The notes: generated by a model from the sequence alone, not told the origin. Numbered from the stretch's first letter, positions 34,914 through 44,027 are shown. The stretch is 64,000 nucleotides of DNA from an uncultured Bradyrhizobium sp. (GCF_936943645.1 NZ_CAKZJO010000053.1:1-64000), one strand, 5' to 3'. Numbers and translations: made by a program.

Positions 34914-35738
34914 ATGGTCCGAGTCCTTCAGATTTCCGATACGCATCTCAGCCCGGATAAGTCGCACTTCGAGCCGAATTGGGCGCCGCTTGCGCGCTGG
35001 ATCGCGGACCAAAAGCCGGATCTTGTCATCCATACCGGCGACGTGACGGTCGACGCAGCCGATCAGGAGGCTGACGCGGCCTATTGCGCGCGCCAGCTGG
35101 CTTCGCTTGGCGTCCCCATCGTCACGGTTCCCGGAAACCACGATGTCGGCGAAGTCGGCCACCCGCACCAGCCGGTGAATGAGGAGCGGCTCGCCCGCTT
35201 CCGGCGCCATTTCGGTGACGACCGCTGGCTGCGGGACGTGGCCGGCTGGCGCCTGATCGGGCTCAATTCGATGATCATCGGCGGCGGCCCGGGGGATGCG
35301 GAACAGAGCGAATGGCTCGAGGCCGCGATGGCCGATGCTGCAGGACGCCGCATCGCCTGGTTCATGCATCGCCCCCTCTTCATCGAGACTCCGGACGAAG
35401 CGGATACCGGTTACTGGTCAGTCAAGCCGGGACCGCGCCGCGCTCTTCTCGATCTGCTGCAGCGCTATCGGGTCGAGATCGTGGCCAGCGGCCATCTGCA
35501 TCGCTGGCACGAGATGCGCCTGAACGGCACGCACTATATCTGGGGACCGGCGGCAGGCTTTCTGGTCGGCGAGAAGCTGGCGCCACCGATGGGCGGAGCC
35601 GCGCGGCTCGGCGCAGTGGTCTACGATATCGACGGCGAGACCATCGACGTCTCCATTCGTCCGGTGCCCGGCCTCACCGACTACTGGATCGACGACGTCG
35701 TGCACGAAGTCTACCCGCCGCGCGAGGCCAAGGCGTGA
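34914..35738 (+). CDS. Metallophosphoesterase (CpdA-like)
   Basis: The 274-residue calcineurin-like phosphoesterase has all metal motifs in order: QISDTHLSP (D-x-H), VIHTGDVTVDA (GD), VPGNHDVGE (GNHD), MHRPLF and ASGHLHRWHEM (GHxH). Relatives hydrolyse cyclic AMP or other phosphodiesters. It is probably cytoplasmic, as there is no signal peptide. ATG 34914 begins the fold directly; the 27 codons upstream have no domain. It converges with the Nudix gene. Confidence 0.88.
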   Translation: MVRVLQISDTHLSPDKSHFEPNWAPLARWIADQKPDLVIHTGDVTVDAADQEADAAYCARQLASLGVPIVTVPGNHDVGEVGHPHQPVNEERLARFRRHFGDDRWLRDVAGWRLIGLNSMIIGGGPGDAEQSEWLEAAMADAAGRRIAWFMHRPLFIETPDEADTGYWSVKPGPRRALLDLLQRYRVEIVASGHLHRWHEMRLNGTHYIWGPAAGFLVGEKLAPPMGGAARLGAVVYDIDGETIDVSIRPVPGLTDYWIDDVVHEVYPPREAKA

Positions 35739-35783
35739 CCTGCACCGAACGGATCGCCTGAGGCCAACGACCGACCGGAAGCC

Positions 35784-36161
35784 TCACCTCGGAAACAGCT
35801 TGTCGCGGATGTAGCGCGACGTCGCCGTCAATCTGGCGCCGCGCGGCTTGCGCCAGACCGCACGGTCGATCTCCTTCTTGTCACCGACCTTCAGGCGTCC
35901 CGACACCTTCTTGGCCAGGAAGATCGCATCGCTCATCCGTCGGCCGGTCCCGCCCTTCTTCGCTTTCACTTCCTTCCAGAGTTTCAGGGGACCGAGCTTC
36001 AGCTTGGGAAGCTCTTCCTTGATCTCGCGGCGAAGGCAGCGCCTGTCGCTCTCACCTGTCCGCCTTCGTCCTCCCGGAAACATCCAGAGCCCGTCGCGCC
36101 TGCGCCTCACCATCAGGACGCGCCCTTTTCTCACGACGACCAGTTTGGATGATTGCGCCAT
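35784..36161 (-). CDS. Nudix hydrolase
   Basis: The 125-residue protein carries a Nudix box, G-x5-E-x7-REIKEEL, within GRRRTGESDRRCLRREIKEE, preceded by GLWMFPGG. It is rich in lysine and arginine. Nudix proteins cleave nucleoside diphosphates linked to other groups; the small single-domain form is often a housecleaning enzyme. It starts 4 bases after the stop of the dehydrogenase gene upstream and may be co-transcribed with it. Confidence 0.85.
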   Translation of the reverse strand: MAQSSKLVVVRKGRVLMVRRRRDGLWMFPGGRRRTGESDRRCLRREIKEELPKLKLGPLKLWKEVKAKKGGTGRRMSDAIFLAKKVSGRLKVGDKKEIDRAVWRKPRGARLTATSRYIRDKLFPR

Positions 36162-36164
36162 GGT

Positions 36165-37184
36165 TTACGGGCAAATGATCGCCTTGATGATGCCGTCGCG
36201 CCGCGCGACCTGCTGCTCGAACGCGGCAGGCGTCTGGTCGAGCGAGAAGCTATGGGTCGCCAGCGGTGCCAGCTTGACCTGCCCCGACTGCGCGAGGGCA
36301 ATGGCGCGCGGGTAGACCTCCGGCATGCGGCGTGAAAACTTGATCGACAGGCCCTTCCGGCGCGATTCCGCGCCGCTGAGGATGTACTGGTTGTTCTCGG
36401 GAATGCCGACGAGAACGACCCGGCCGCCGATACGCGCACAGCGCGCGGCGTGCTCGAAACCGTGCGAGGAGTCGGTCGCCTCGATCACCAGATCGACACC
36501 GCGGCCATCGGTGGCGTCGGCAACCTCGGCATAGCTGCGGCAGGCAACATCCGCCCCGAGGTCGCACGCCAGCGCCGTGCGCTGCTCGACCGGGTCGATC
36601 GCGATGATCTTGCCGCTGCCTGCGAGCCGCGCCAGTTGCACGAGCAGCAGTCCCACCGGACCGCAGCCGAGCACCGCCACCGTCTCCTGAAGCCGCGGAC
36701 GCGCCAGATCCATGGCATGGATCGCGACGCCTAGCGTCTCCAGAATCGCCGCGCCGGCGGGGTCGATGCTTTCGGGCACCACATGCACGGCCGATTTCGG
36801 CACGCAGACGAATTCGGCCATGGCGCCGTTGTGAGGAGCGTAACCCAGGAACTTCACGTTCGGGCAGAGATTGGTGTGCCCGCGATGACACCACTCGCAA
36901 TGGCCGCACGGAATGGACGGATCGACCGCCACCAGCGCGTCGGCCGAGAACCCCGCCTTGCGGGCCGAGTCCGGCGTCAGGACGCCCGAGAATTCGTGCC
37001 CCAGGACGAACGGCCTGACTTGCGTCGGGCCCGTCGTCCCGCCCTCGAGGTAGGAGTGCAGGTCGCTGCCGCAGACACCGACGGCCTTGACGCGGATGAT
37101 GAGCTCGTCATCCGCGAGCGGCCTCGGCTCGGGAATATCGAGGACACGGATATCACGAATGTCCTGGAGCACCGCAGCGCGCAT
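36165..37184 (-). CDS. Zinc-dependent alcohol (polyol) dehydrogenase
   Basis: The 339-residue medium-chain dehydrogenase has the catalytic zinc site VGVCGSDLHSYLEGG and GHEFSG, the structural-zinc cysteines in PCGHCEWCHRGHTNLCPNVK, and the Rossmann motif VLGCGPVGLLLVQLARLAG. It is closest in pattern to polyol enzymes such as L-iditol/xylitol or galactitol-phosphate dehydrogenases. ATG 37184 has GAAGGA 7 bases upstream. The gene has its own promoter with an embedded ACATATGT palindrome shared with the ugp operon, so it probably belongs to the polyol regulon. Confidence 0.88.
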   Translation of the reverse strand: MRAAVLQDIRDIRVLDIPEPRPLADDELIIRVKAVGVCGSDLHSYLEGGTTGPTQVRPFVLGHEFSGVLTPDSARKAGFSADALVAVDPSIPCGHCEWCHRGHTNLCPNVKFLGYAPHNGAMAEFVCVPKSAVHVVPESIDPAGAAILETLGVAIHAMDLARPRLQETVAVLGCGPVGLLLVQLARLAGSGKIIAIDPVEQRTALACDLGADVACRSYAEVADATDGRGVDLVIEATDSSHGFEHAARCARIGGRVVLVGIPENNQYILSGAESRRKGLSIKFSRRMPEVYPRAIALAQSGQVKLAPLATHSFSLDQTPAAFEQQVARRDGIIKAIICP

Positions 37185-37218
37185 GTCGTCGCCATCCTTC
37201 TGAGCAATTGTCTCAGAT

Positions 37219-37247
37219 ATATTACATATGTAATCGGCGGGTGACAA
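37219..37247 (-). promoter_or_regulatory. Promoter of the alcohol dehydrogenase gene with overlapping operator
   Basis: On the - strand TTGTCA (37247-37242) and TAATAT (37224-37219) are spaced by exactly 17 bases. The perfect 14-base palindrome ATTACATATGTAAT (37221-37234) overlaps the -10 box and spacer, an arrangement suited to repression. The core ACATATGT recurs before ugpB at 44028-44035. The SorC regulator encoded nearby is the natural candidate to bind it. Confidence 0.7.
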
Positions 37248-37333
37248 ATGCTTTCACGCGCCGTTGGCGCGCATGCGCGGGCCATCGCGCCCTCGATGCC
37301 CGAGGCGCGGTCCTGTCCCTTGCGAGAGTGCGG

Positions 37334-38281
37334 CTATTTCTGCTTGTCGATCAGTTTCAGCGCGGCGAGCGCGGTGTTCTCGTCCGTCACCAGCACCTTG
37401 CCGATCCGGCCCCGCAGCACAGCCGCGATGATCGGCGCCTTGTTGAGCCCCCCTGCGATCAGCATCGAGGTCGGCACGCGCGCCAGCTTTTCGAGCGGCA
37501 TCGCGATGGCGCGGCTGTTGATGCCGTGATCGATGGGCCGGCCGGCCTTGTCGAGAAATTGCGCCAGGACGTCGCCGACGGCACCCGCCGCCCGCAGTTG
37601 CTCGGCACGCACGTCCGGCGGCAGTCCATGCCGCATCAACAGCGAGCGCGGCGTCATGTCTCCCATGCTCAGCAGCGCCAGATCGATCTTGTCGACGCTG
37701 TTCAGCACCTCCTGATAGACCTCCTGGGCCAGGAAGGTGTCGCGCGAGCGTCGGCTGCTGACGAAAATCGGCGCCGCCAGATAGCTGCACTGGGCGTGCA
37801 GCCGGTGCGCGAGCTCGCCCGCGATCTCGAACGTGTTGAGCTCGAGCCCGCGCGACAGGCCGCCCATCATCGAGACGATGGACAGATCGGGATAGTCCGC
37901 CGGCGTGACGTAACGGATCGTCTCGCGCAAGGTCGCGCCCCAGCCGATCCCGATGATGCGCGGGCGCTTCTGCTCGAGGAACTTCGACAGATACGCTCCC
38001 GCCGCCATCCCGATCAGGCTGCCGGTCTGCTCGGGATTCTCCGGGCTCGGGATGACGACGGCGTCCTCGAGGCCGCATTCCCGGCGCAGGCGGTGCTCCA
38101 GCTCCGTGCAGCTCGCAAAGGCGGAGTTGAGGCGGATATTGACGATGCCGGTCTGCCGGGCATCCGACAGCATTCGGTTGACGCGGGCGCGGGTCAGCCC
38201 CAGCCGCTCGCCGATCTCGGCCTGGGTCAGGTTCTCCATGTAATAGAGCCAGGCCACCCGCAGGATAGTTTGGTCAGTCAC
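37334..38281 (-). CDS. SorC/DeoR-type sugar-binding transcriptional regulator
   Basis: The 315-residue regulator has an N-terminal helix-turn-helix (NLTQAEIGERLGLTRARVNR) and a C-terminal sugar-binding domain (IIGIGWGATLRETIRYVTPA, SIVSMMGGLSRGLELNTFEI). SorC-family proteins respond to phosphorylated sugars; EryD of erythritol catabolism is a relative. It is the last gene of the leftward ugp/phoD run and is likely autoregulated with it. D-ribulose phosphate or a polyol phosphate is a plausible effector, by inference from its neighbours. Confidence 0.9.
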   Translation of the reverse strand: MTDQTILRVAWLYYMENLTQAEIGERLGLTRARVNRMLSDARQTGIVNIRLNSAFASCTELEHRLRRECGLEDAVVIPSPENPEQTGSLIGMAAGAYLSKFLEQKRPRIIGIGWGATLRETIRYVTPADYPDLSIVSMMGGLSRGLELNTFEIAGELAHRLHAQCSYLAAPIFVSSRRSRDTFLAQEVYQEVLNSVDKIDLALLSMGDMTPRSLLMRHGLPPDVRAEQLRAAGAVGDVLAQFLDKAGRPIDHGINSRAIAMPLEKLARVPTSMLIAGGLNKAPIIAAVLRGRIGKVLVTDENTALAALKLIDKQK

Positions 38282-38378
38282 GGCGCAGCCCCCAGCAGCG
38301 GCCTCGAAACACAGTCAGACGTCGGAGCATTTGAGGCGATCTTTCCCTGGCCGTCAAATCGGCGCCATGTGGAGTACG

Positions 38379-39908
38379 TCATGCGGCCTTCGCGCCCGGC
38401 ACGCCGTCCTCGACTACAAAGCTCGTCAGCCGGCGCACGGCGCTGCCGGCGTCCTTGACGTCGTCGAGCACCTCGAACCCCACGGTGCAATGCCGGGCGT
38501 CGAGCTCGACGGTCGCATAGCCGCGCTTGTCGCCACGCGCATAGAGCAGGTGCGGATTCTCCGCCAGCGCCTTGCGCACGCCGGCTTCGCTGGGCCCGTC
38601 CGAGGTGATGGAGGTGCCGACGAACTCGGTCGCAATGGTCGGTCCGTTCGGCCGGGTGAAGTCTTGCTTCAGATCGGCGGTGAAGAACGCGTGGCGGTCG
38701 CCGCCGATCACGATCGGATTGCGCCGTCGTTGCGCCACGAGCGAATCAAGCAACCGGCGGCGGGCATTGGGATAGCCGTCCCAGCCGTCCATCCAGAAGC
38801 GCGCGCCGTCGTCCCCTTCCCGCTTGTCCTGCGCCATCAGGGTCTGCTGCGCGACGATGGTCCAGCGGCCGCGGCAGTCGCGCAGGCGCGCATCGAGCCA
38901 TTGTTCTTGCGCACGGCCCAACATCGTCCGCGCTTCGTCGGTCCGGTCCGCGCAGTCCTTGACCCAGGTCGGTCGCCCGCCCCCGACGCAGGCCGACGGC
39001 GAGCGATATTGCCGATCGTCGAGCAGCAGCACGTCGAGCATCTCGCCGAACCGATAGTGCTCATAGATCGTGGCATCTGCACCGCGTGGCCGCGCCGAGG
39101 GCGGCAGCGGCATGTGCTCGTAATAGGCCTGATAGGCTGCCGCACGAATCTTCAGGAACCGAGCGGCATCGCGCACGGTGTAGGAGCGATCATTGGCATA
39201 ATCGTCCATCACCTCGTGGTCGTCCCAGATCGACAGCCAGGGAAAGGCGGCGTGCGCCGCCTGCAAATCGCGATCGCTCTTGTAGAGCGCGTAGCGGTTG
39301 CGGAATTCCTCGAGCGTCGTCGGAATTCCGACGCCGTGCTGGCGGACGTGGCGCGATCCCCAGGATTTCTCGTAGATGTAATCGCCGAGATGCACGACGA
39401 GGTCGAGATCGCGCGCGGCCATGTCGCGATAGGCGCTGAAATAGCCCTGCTCGTATTGCTGGCAGGATGCGAAGGCAAAACGGAATGTCCGCACCGCACC
39501 GGCCGGGGCGGTACGCGTGCGCCCGATCGGGCTGAGCGCCGGGCCGGCGCGGAAGCGATACCAATAGACGCGATCCGGCAGCAGGCCGATCGCCTCGGCA
39601 TGCACGGAATGCGCGAGCTCTGCCGTCGTTCGCACGACGCCGCGGGAGACGACGTGCGCGAAGGCCTCGTCTTCGGCCACCTGCCATTCGACCTCGATCG
39701 ATGCATCCTGCATGCCGCCGCCCTCGAGCGGCTGCGGCGCAAGCCGTGTCCACAGGACGACGCGGTCCTCGCGCGGGCATCCGGAGGCGACACCGAGCGT
39801 GAACGGATCCGCGCCAAATGAGACCGGCGCTCCCCGCACGAAGCCGGCGGGTGCAGCGAAGGCTGCGCTCGCAAGCGTCCCCACGAGAAAGCGGCGGCGG
39901 GGAATCAC
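38379..39908 (-). CDS. phoD: PhoD-family phosphodiesterase/alkaline phosphatase, Tat-exported
   Basis: The 509-residue enzyme opens with a twin-arginine signal (IPRRRFLVGTLASAAFAAPA). The PhoD metal motifs follow: FASCQQYEQGYFSAYRDMA, LDLVVHLGDYIYE, SIWDDHEVMDDYANDRS, WTIVAQQTLMAQ and IVIGGDRHAFFTADL. PhoD enzymes use calcium and iron and hydrolyse phosphodiesters and monoesters; the Bacillus enzyme attacks wall teichoic acid. GTG 39908 is chosen because it overlaps the diesterase stop (GTGA) and gives the signal peptide; the frame is open 70 codons further only as a shadow. It occupies the operon place where ugpC is usually found. Confidence 0.9.
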   Translation of the reverse strand: MIPRRRFLVGTLASAAFAAPAGFVRGAPVSFGADPFTLGVASGCPREDRVVLWTRLAPQPLEGGGMQDASIEVEWQVAEDEAFAHVVSRGVVRTTAELAHSVHAEAIGLLPDRVYWYRFRAGPALSPIGRTRTAPAGAVRTFRFAFASCQQYEQGYFSAYRDMAARDLDLVVHLGDYIYEKSWGSRHVRQHGVGIPTTLEEFRNRYALYKSDRDLQAAHAAFPWLSIWDDHEVMDDYANDRSYTVRDAARFLKIRAAAYQAYYEHMPLPPSARPRGADATIYEHYRFGEMLDVLLLDDRQYRSPSACVGGGRPTWVKDCADRTDEARTMLGRAQEQWLDARLRDCRGRWTIVAQQTLMAQDKREGDDGARFWMDGWDGYPNARRRLLDSLVAQRRRNPIVIGGDRHAFFTADLKQDFTRPNGPTIATEFVGTSITSDGPSEAGVRKALAENPHLLYARGDKRGYATVELDARHCTVGFEVLDDVKDAGSAVRRLTSFVVEDGVPGAKAA

Positions 39909-40666
39909 GGCTGCGCTGCGGCGGTTTTCAGCCTGCGACGGATGCTCGCAGCAAGATCCGGCCGGTCGGTCGTGATCTGCCGCACCGGCTGAGCGAGCCA
40001 ATAGGCGATCTCCTCCGGCTCGTTGGTCACCCACACGCCGAGGCGCTCGGTGCCGAGCACCTTCAGAGCGAGCGGCATTGCGAGCCCCAGCGGCGATTTT
40101 TCGACCGCGACGATGCAACCGGGAATGGCGGCCAGTTGCGTCAGCGCGGACTCCATTCCGCCCATCATCTCCGCCGAGCGGCGATCGAGCGAGATCAGGA
40201 CCCGCGCCTCCGGCAACAGCCTCCGCACGGTTTCAATCACCCCCGGCACGAAGCAGGTGATGACGGCACGCCGCTCCAGGCCCCGGCGCTTGACCTCGTC
40301 GATCAGCCGCGCCTCCAGTCCGGGATAGGCATAGCCGAGTGCATCCGTCTTGATCTCGATATGCAGCTCGTGCGTGGTGTCGCTGAACACATCCAGCACC
40401 TCGCCCAGGGTCGGGATGCAGTCGTCGCCGGTATCGCGAAGACGCATCGCCGTCAATTGCCGCAGGCTGCGCTCGCCGACCGGCCCGCTCTCGAACGTGG
40501 TGCGGTCGAGCAGCGGATCATGAATCACGACGATACCGCCATCCGTGCTCTGATGGACGTCGAACTCGACCGCATCGACGTCCTCCCTGCACAGGTTGTG
40601 GAAGCCCGTCAGGCTGTTCTCGGGCCAAAGATTGCGGCCGCCGCGATGCCCGGCGATGAAAACCAT
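39905..40666 (-). CDS. ugpQ: Glycerophosphodiester phosphodiesterase (UgpQ-like)
   Basis: The 253-residue GDPD-fold enzyme has AGHRGGRNLWPENSLTGF, AVEFDVHQSTDGGIVVIHDP (metal and catalytic His) and TTHELHIEIKTDALG. It has no signal peptide, so it is cytoplasmic like UgpQ and acts on imported glycerophosphodiesters to release glycerol-3-phosphate and an alcohol. It lies 9 bases after ugpE and overlaps phoD by 4 bases, so import and hydrolysis are made together. Confidence 0.92.
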   Translation of the reverse strand: MVFIAGHRGGRNLWPENSLTGFHNLCREDVDAVEFDVHQSTDGGIVVIHDPLLDRTTFESGPVGERSLRQLTAMRLRDTGDDCIPTLGEVLDVFSDTTHELHIEIKTDALGYAYPGLEARLIDEVKRRGLERRAVITCFVPGVIETVRRLLPEARVLISLDRRSAEMMGGMESALTQLAAIPGCIVAVEKSPLGLAMPLALKVLGTERLGVWVTNEPEEIAYWLAQPVRQITTDRPDLAASIRRRLKTAAAQP

Positions 40667-40675
40667 GATCGATTC

Positions 40676-41596
40676 CTATTTGCTGCTGTCGACGAGACCC
40701 TTGATGAACCAGCGCTGCAACAGCAGGACGACCAGCACCGGCGGCAACATGGTGAGGAGCGCGCCGCTCATCGCGATATTCCAGGCCGGCTCGCTGTCGG
40801 ACCGGGGAATCAGGCCCTTCAGCGCGATGACCGCCGTTGCCATGTCCTTATCGGTCGTGAACAGCAACGGCCAGAGATATTGATTCCAGCCGAACAGGAA
40901 CAGGATGATGGCGAGCGCCACCATGTTCGGCACCGACAGCGGCAGCAGGATGCTCCAGAAGAAATGCAGCGGCGATGCACCATCCAGCCGCGCCGCCTCG
41001 CAGAGTTCGTCCGGGATGGTCAGGAAGAACTGGCGAAACAGGAACGTGGCCGTGGCCGAGGCGATCAACGGCAGGATCAACCCGGGATAGGTATTGACCA
41101 TGTTCCATTCGAGCGCGATCGCGACCTCGTGCCCACTGATCCAGCGCCAAAGATCGGCAACATGCGAGGTCTCCAGCAGCCATTGCAGCGGCAGCGCTGC
41201 ATTGGCCACGGCCTCGAAGGTCGGCACGATCCGAACCTCGATCGGCAGCATCAGCGACATGAAGATGAGCCAGAACGCGAGCATCCGATAGCGGAAGCGA
41301 AAATAGGTGATGGCAAAGGCCGAAAGCAGCGACACCGCGATCTTGCCGGCCGTGATGCCGAGCGCCACGACGACCGAATTAAGGAAAGTGCGGCTGAAAT
41401 TGCCCTTGGCCCATGCCAGCTGTAGATTGTCGAGGAACTGGCTCCCCGGCAGCCATGGCAGCGGCACCTTCTGAACCTCGGCCACCGTCAGCGAGCCCGC
41501 CACGAAAGCGAAATACAGCGGCACGCATACCGTCAGTGCGCCCGCGATCAGGATCGCGTGGCAGACCATGTTGAGGACCGGTGAGCGTTCCACCAT
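40676..41596 (-). CDS. ugpE: Glycerol-3-phosphate-type ABC transporter permease UgpE
   Basis: The 306-residue permease has six hydrophobic segments and the MalG/UgpE signature. The EAA loop contains CEAARLDGASPLHFFWSILL, ending LPLSVPN. It forms the membrane channel with UgpA. It follows ugpA by 4 bases. No UgpC-type ATPase gene is found anywhere in the window, so the ATPase must be supplied from elsewhere. Confidence 0.9.
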   Translation of the reverse strand: MVERSPVLNMVCHAILIAGALTVCVPLYFAFVAGSLTVAEVQKVPLPWLPGSQFLDNLQLAWAKGNFSRTFLNSVVVALGITAGKIAVSLLSAFAITYFRFRYRMLAFWLIFMSLMLPIEVRIVPTFEAVANAALPLQWLLETSHVADLWRWISGHEVAIALEWNMVNTYPGLILPLIASATATFLFRQFFLTIPDELCEAARLDGASPLHFFWSILLPLSVPNMVALAIILFLFGWNQYLWPLLFTTDKDMATAVIALKGLIPRSDSEPAWNIAMSGALLTMLPPVLVVLLLQRWFIKGLVDSSK

Positions 41597-41600
41597 CTGG

Positions 41601-42641
41601 CTAGACCCCGTAATTGACCTTGCGGTCGAAGTAGCGGAATTGCAGCAGCGTGCAGATCAGCGCAAAGCTCATCAACAGGACCGACTGGGCGGCCGACGAG
41701 CCGAGATCGAGATTGACGAAGCCGTCGACGAAGACCTTGTAGACCAGAATGTTGGTCGCCCCGGCCGGACCACCTTTGGTCACGGCATCGATGATAGCGA
41801 AGGTTTCGAAGAAGCCGTAGATGAAGTTCATCACCGTGAGGAAGAAGATCGTGGGCCCGAGCATCGGCAGCGCGATCGAGACGAAGCGGCGGATCGGCCC
41901 CGCGCCGTCCACGGCGGCGGCCTCCATCAGCGACACCGGCACCGCGAGCAAGCCCACGACGAGGAAGATGTAGTCGTAGCAGATGTGCTTCCATGACGCA
42001 GCGAGCGTCACCAGGATCAGCGCATCGTTCGGATTGAGGTTGGGGTCCCACGAAATGCCGAAGCCGTGCAGCACCTGGGCGAGCGGGCCGACCGCCGGAT
42101 TGAACAGGAAGGCCCACAGGATGCCGGCAATCGCGGGCGCGATGGCATAGGGCAACAGGATGATGGTGCGATAGGCCGAGCGTCCCCGGACAATCCTGTC
42201 GGTCGCGAACGCCAGCACGAGCGCGCTGCCCAATGTGAGCACGTTCTGCATCACCGTGAACCAGAACGTCACCGCGATCGACTGGCGATAATCGCTGCTC
42301 GCAAGCAGCGACTTGAAATTGTCGAACCACACGAACTGGACGTTGTTGCCGAAGGGATCGCTGAGCAGCACCGACTGCATCAGCGCCCGCAGCGACGGGA
42401 TGAAGAAGAAGAACAGCAGGATCAGCAGTTGCGGCAGCAACAGCAGCGTCGGCAGGCCGGGCCCCTCGCCGAAATTCGCGCGCTTCAGTCCGGCCTCCTG
42501 ATCGCGCCGCGCAGCCCTGCCCGATGCGCGCGCACTGCCGGCGGCCGCCGCCGGCACGGCCTTGGATCCAGCGCTCCCGTGCTTCCTCTGAAGCACGGGC
42601 GCGCGCGCATCACGCCAGGGGATCGACAGGCGCAGCGTCAT
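41601..42641 (-). CDS. ugpA: Glycerol-3-phosphate-type ABC transporter permease UgpA
   Basis: The permease has the MalF/UgpA pattern with six membrane segments (LPTLLLLPQLLILLFFFFIP first) and the EAA loop LMEAAAVDGAGPIRRFVSIA. ATG 42641 overlaps the ugpB stop (ATGA) and gives 346 residues, with an unusual 60-residue basic and alanine-rich N-terminus. A consensus AGGAGG at 42499-42494 followed 5 bases later by an in-frame CTG (42488) offers a second possible start that would give the normal family length of 295. A 10-bp hairpin lies between the two. Confidence 0.88.
   Translation of the reverse strand: MTLRLSIPWRDARAPVLQRKHGSAGSKAVPAAAAGSARASGRAARRDQEAGLKRANFGEGPGLPTLLLLPQLLILLFFFFIPSLRALMQSVLLSDPFGNNVQFVWFDNFKSLLASSDYRQSIAVTFWFTVMQNVLTLGSALVLAFATDRIVRGRSAYRTIILLPYAIAPAIAGILWAFLFNPAVGPLAQVLHGFGISWDPNLNPNDALILVTLAASWKHICYDYIFLVVGLLAVPVSLMEAAAVDGAGPIRRFVSIALPMLGPTIFFLTVMNFIYGFFETFAIIDAVTKGGPAGATNILVYKVFVDGFVNLDLGSSAAQSVLLMSFALICTLLQFRYFDRKVNYGV
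42576..42599 (-). other. Perfect 10-bp hairpin at the ugpB-ugpA junction
   Basis: CCCGTGCTTC and GAAGCACGGG flank a 4-base loop. It has no following T-run, so it is not a standard terminator. It lies 42-65 bases inside the ugpA reading frame counted from ATG 42641, but upstream of the alternative CTG start. Stem-loops after binding-protein genes often protect their mRNA and raise their expression over the permeases; this may be such an element. Confidence 0.6.
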
Positions 42642-43969
42642 GGACGCTCGGTTTCCGGAGTCTTCCCGGCATTGAGCTTCTCGAACTGCCGCAGGATCTC
42701 GTTGCCCCGCTTGACGGCGTCATCCATCGCCTGCTGCGGCTGCTTCTGACCGGCGAACACCGCCTCCACCTCCTGGCGCTGGGCCAGCATGGTCTGCACG
42801 AAATTACCGAAGCGGAAACCACGCGAGTTCTCGTTCGGCGTACCACGCGAGAGCTGCAGCACCGCGATCTCCCGGGTCGGATGATCCTTGTAATAGCCGC
42901 GCTCGCGCGCGAGTGCATAGGCGCGGTTGGTGGCGGGAACGTAGCCGGTGGCGCCGTGCCACCAGACCTGGGTTTCCGGCTGCGCGACGAAATCCAGGAA
43001 GGCCGCGACGGCCTCGTATCGCTCCGGCGTGTGGCCCTTCATGACCCAGATGGCCCCGCCCCCGATGGTGCTGTTGAGCGGCGGATTGATATCGCTTTCA
43101 TGCGGCAGGAAGGTGGCGCTCCAGTTGATGGTCGCGTTGCGCTCGATGTTGCCGTGCGATGCGGTCGAATTGACGAAGGTCGAGCATCGTCCCGACGTGA
43201 ACAACTGTTCGGGACTGAAGCCCTGACCTGCGATCTGCATCACGCCGTCATCGAGCCATTTCTTGAGCCGCGCGACTTGCGAGACCACCTTCGTCTTGTT
43301 GTAGACGAACTCGGTGCCGAGCCCGTCGAATCCGTTGGCCAACGTGCCATAGGGCTGGTTGTTGATGGCGCTGTAGTTCTCGAGCAGGCTCCAGTAGAAA
43401 TCCCCGGGCAGCACCGTGCCGCACTCGCTGACCCCCTTGGACTTGATGGCGTAGAGCTGCTTCTCCAGCTCCTGCCAGGTATCGGCCGGCTTGTCGAAGC
43501 CCGCCTTCTGGAAGTGGTCCTTGTTGTACCAGAAGATCGGCGTCGACGAGTTGAAGGGCATCGCCGACATCCGTCCCTTGTAACTCCAGAAGCTTGCCAC
43601 CGGCTTGATGAAGTCGGAGAAGTCGATCTTGTAACCCTTCTGCTCCACGAGGTCCTGCACGGGAACAACGGCCCCTGACAGCAACATTGTCATGTAGCCG
43701 CGCTCGGCGATCTGCACCATCTCCGGCGGCCGCTTGGCCCGATAGGCGGCGATCACCCCGTTGGTCACCTCGTCATAATTGCCCTTGGCGACCGCGATGA
43801 CGGTGTACTTGTCCTGCGAGGCGTTGAACTTCTCGACCAGCTCGTTGAGCCGATCGCCGAGGACGCCGCTCATGGCGTGCCACCATTGGACCTCGACCCG
43901 CGCCTGCGCCGGGCCAATCATGGCCAACGCGCCGAACAAGGCCGCGATGAATGCGACTTTCCTACCCAT
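42638..43969 (-). CDS. ugpB: Glycerol-3-phosphate-type ABC transporter substrate-binding protein UgpB
   Basis: The 443-residue periplasmic binding protein has a signal peptide (KVAFIAALFGALAMIGPAQA) and the UgpB-like segments EVQWWHAMSGVLGDRLNELV, MPFNSSTPIFWYNKDHFQKA and TINWSATFLPHESDI. It binds glycerol-3-phosphate or glycerophosphodiesters in known systems. ATG 43969 has GAGGG at 7-11 bases upstream. It is the first gene of the leftward ugp-ugpQ-phoD-sorC run, and an ACATATGT palindrome lies 58 bases upstream. Confidence 0.9.
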   Translation of the reverse strand: MGRKVAFIAALFGALAMIGPAQARVEVQWWHAMSGVLGDRLNELVEKFNASQDKYTVIAVAKGNYDEVTNGVIAAYRAKRPPEMVQIAERGYMTMLLSGAVVPVQDLVEQKGYKIDFSDFIKPVASFWSYKGRMSAMPFNSSTPIFWYNKDHFQKAGFDKPADTWQELEKQLYAIKSKGVSECGTVLPGDFYWSLLENYSAINNQPYGTLANGFDGLGTEFVYNKTKVVSQVARLKKWLDDGVMQIAGQGFSPEQLFTSGRCSTFVNSTASHGNIERNATINWSATFLPHESDINPPLNSTIGGGAIWVMKGHTPERYEAVAAFLDFVAQPETQVWWHGATGYVPATNRAYALARERGYYKDHPTREIAVLQLSRGTPNENSRGFRFGNFVQTMLAQRQEVEAVFAGQKQPQQAMDDAVKRGNEILRQFEKLNAGKTPETERP

Positions 43970-44027
43970 GGGCAGCCCTCCCTCGCCGGGCAAGAGGCCC
44001 GGCCTATACATTTGTATTTTTATAATG

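Noticed and set aside
38331..39821. A 496-codon + strand open frame across the phoD gene.
   Set aside because: The - strand has a Tat signal and all PhoD metal motifs; the + strand product has no family features.
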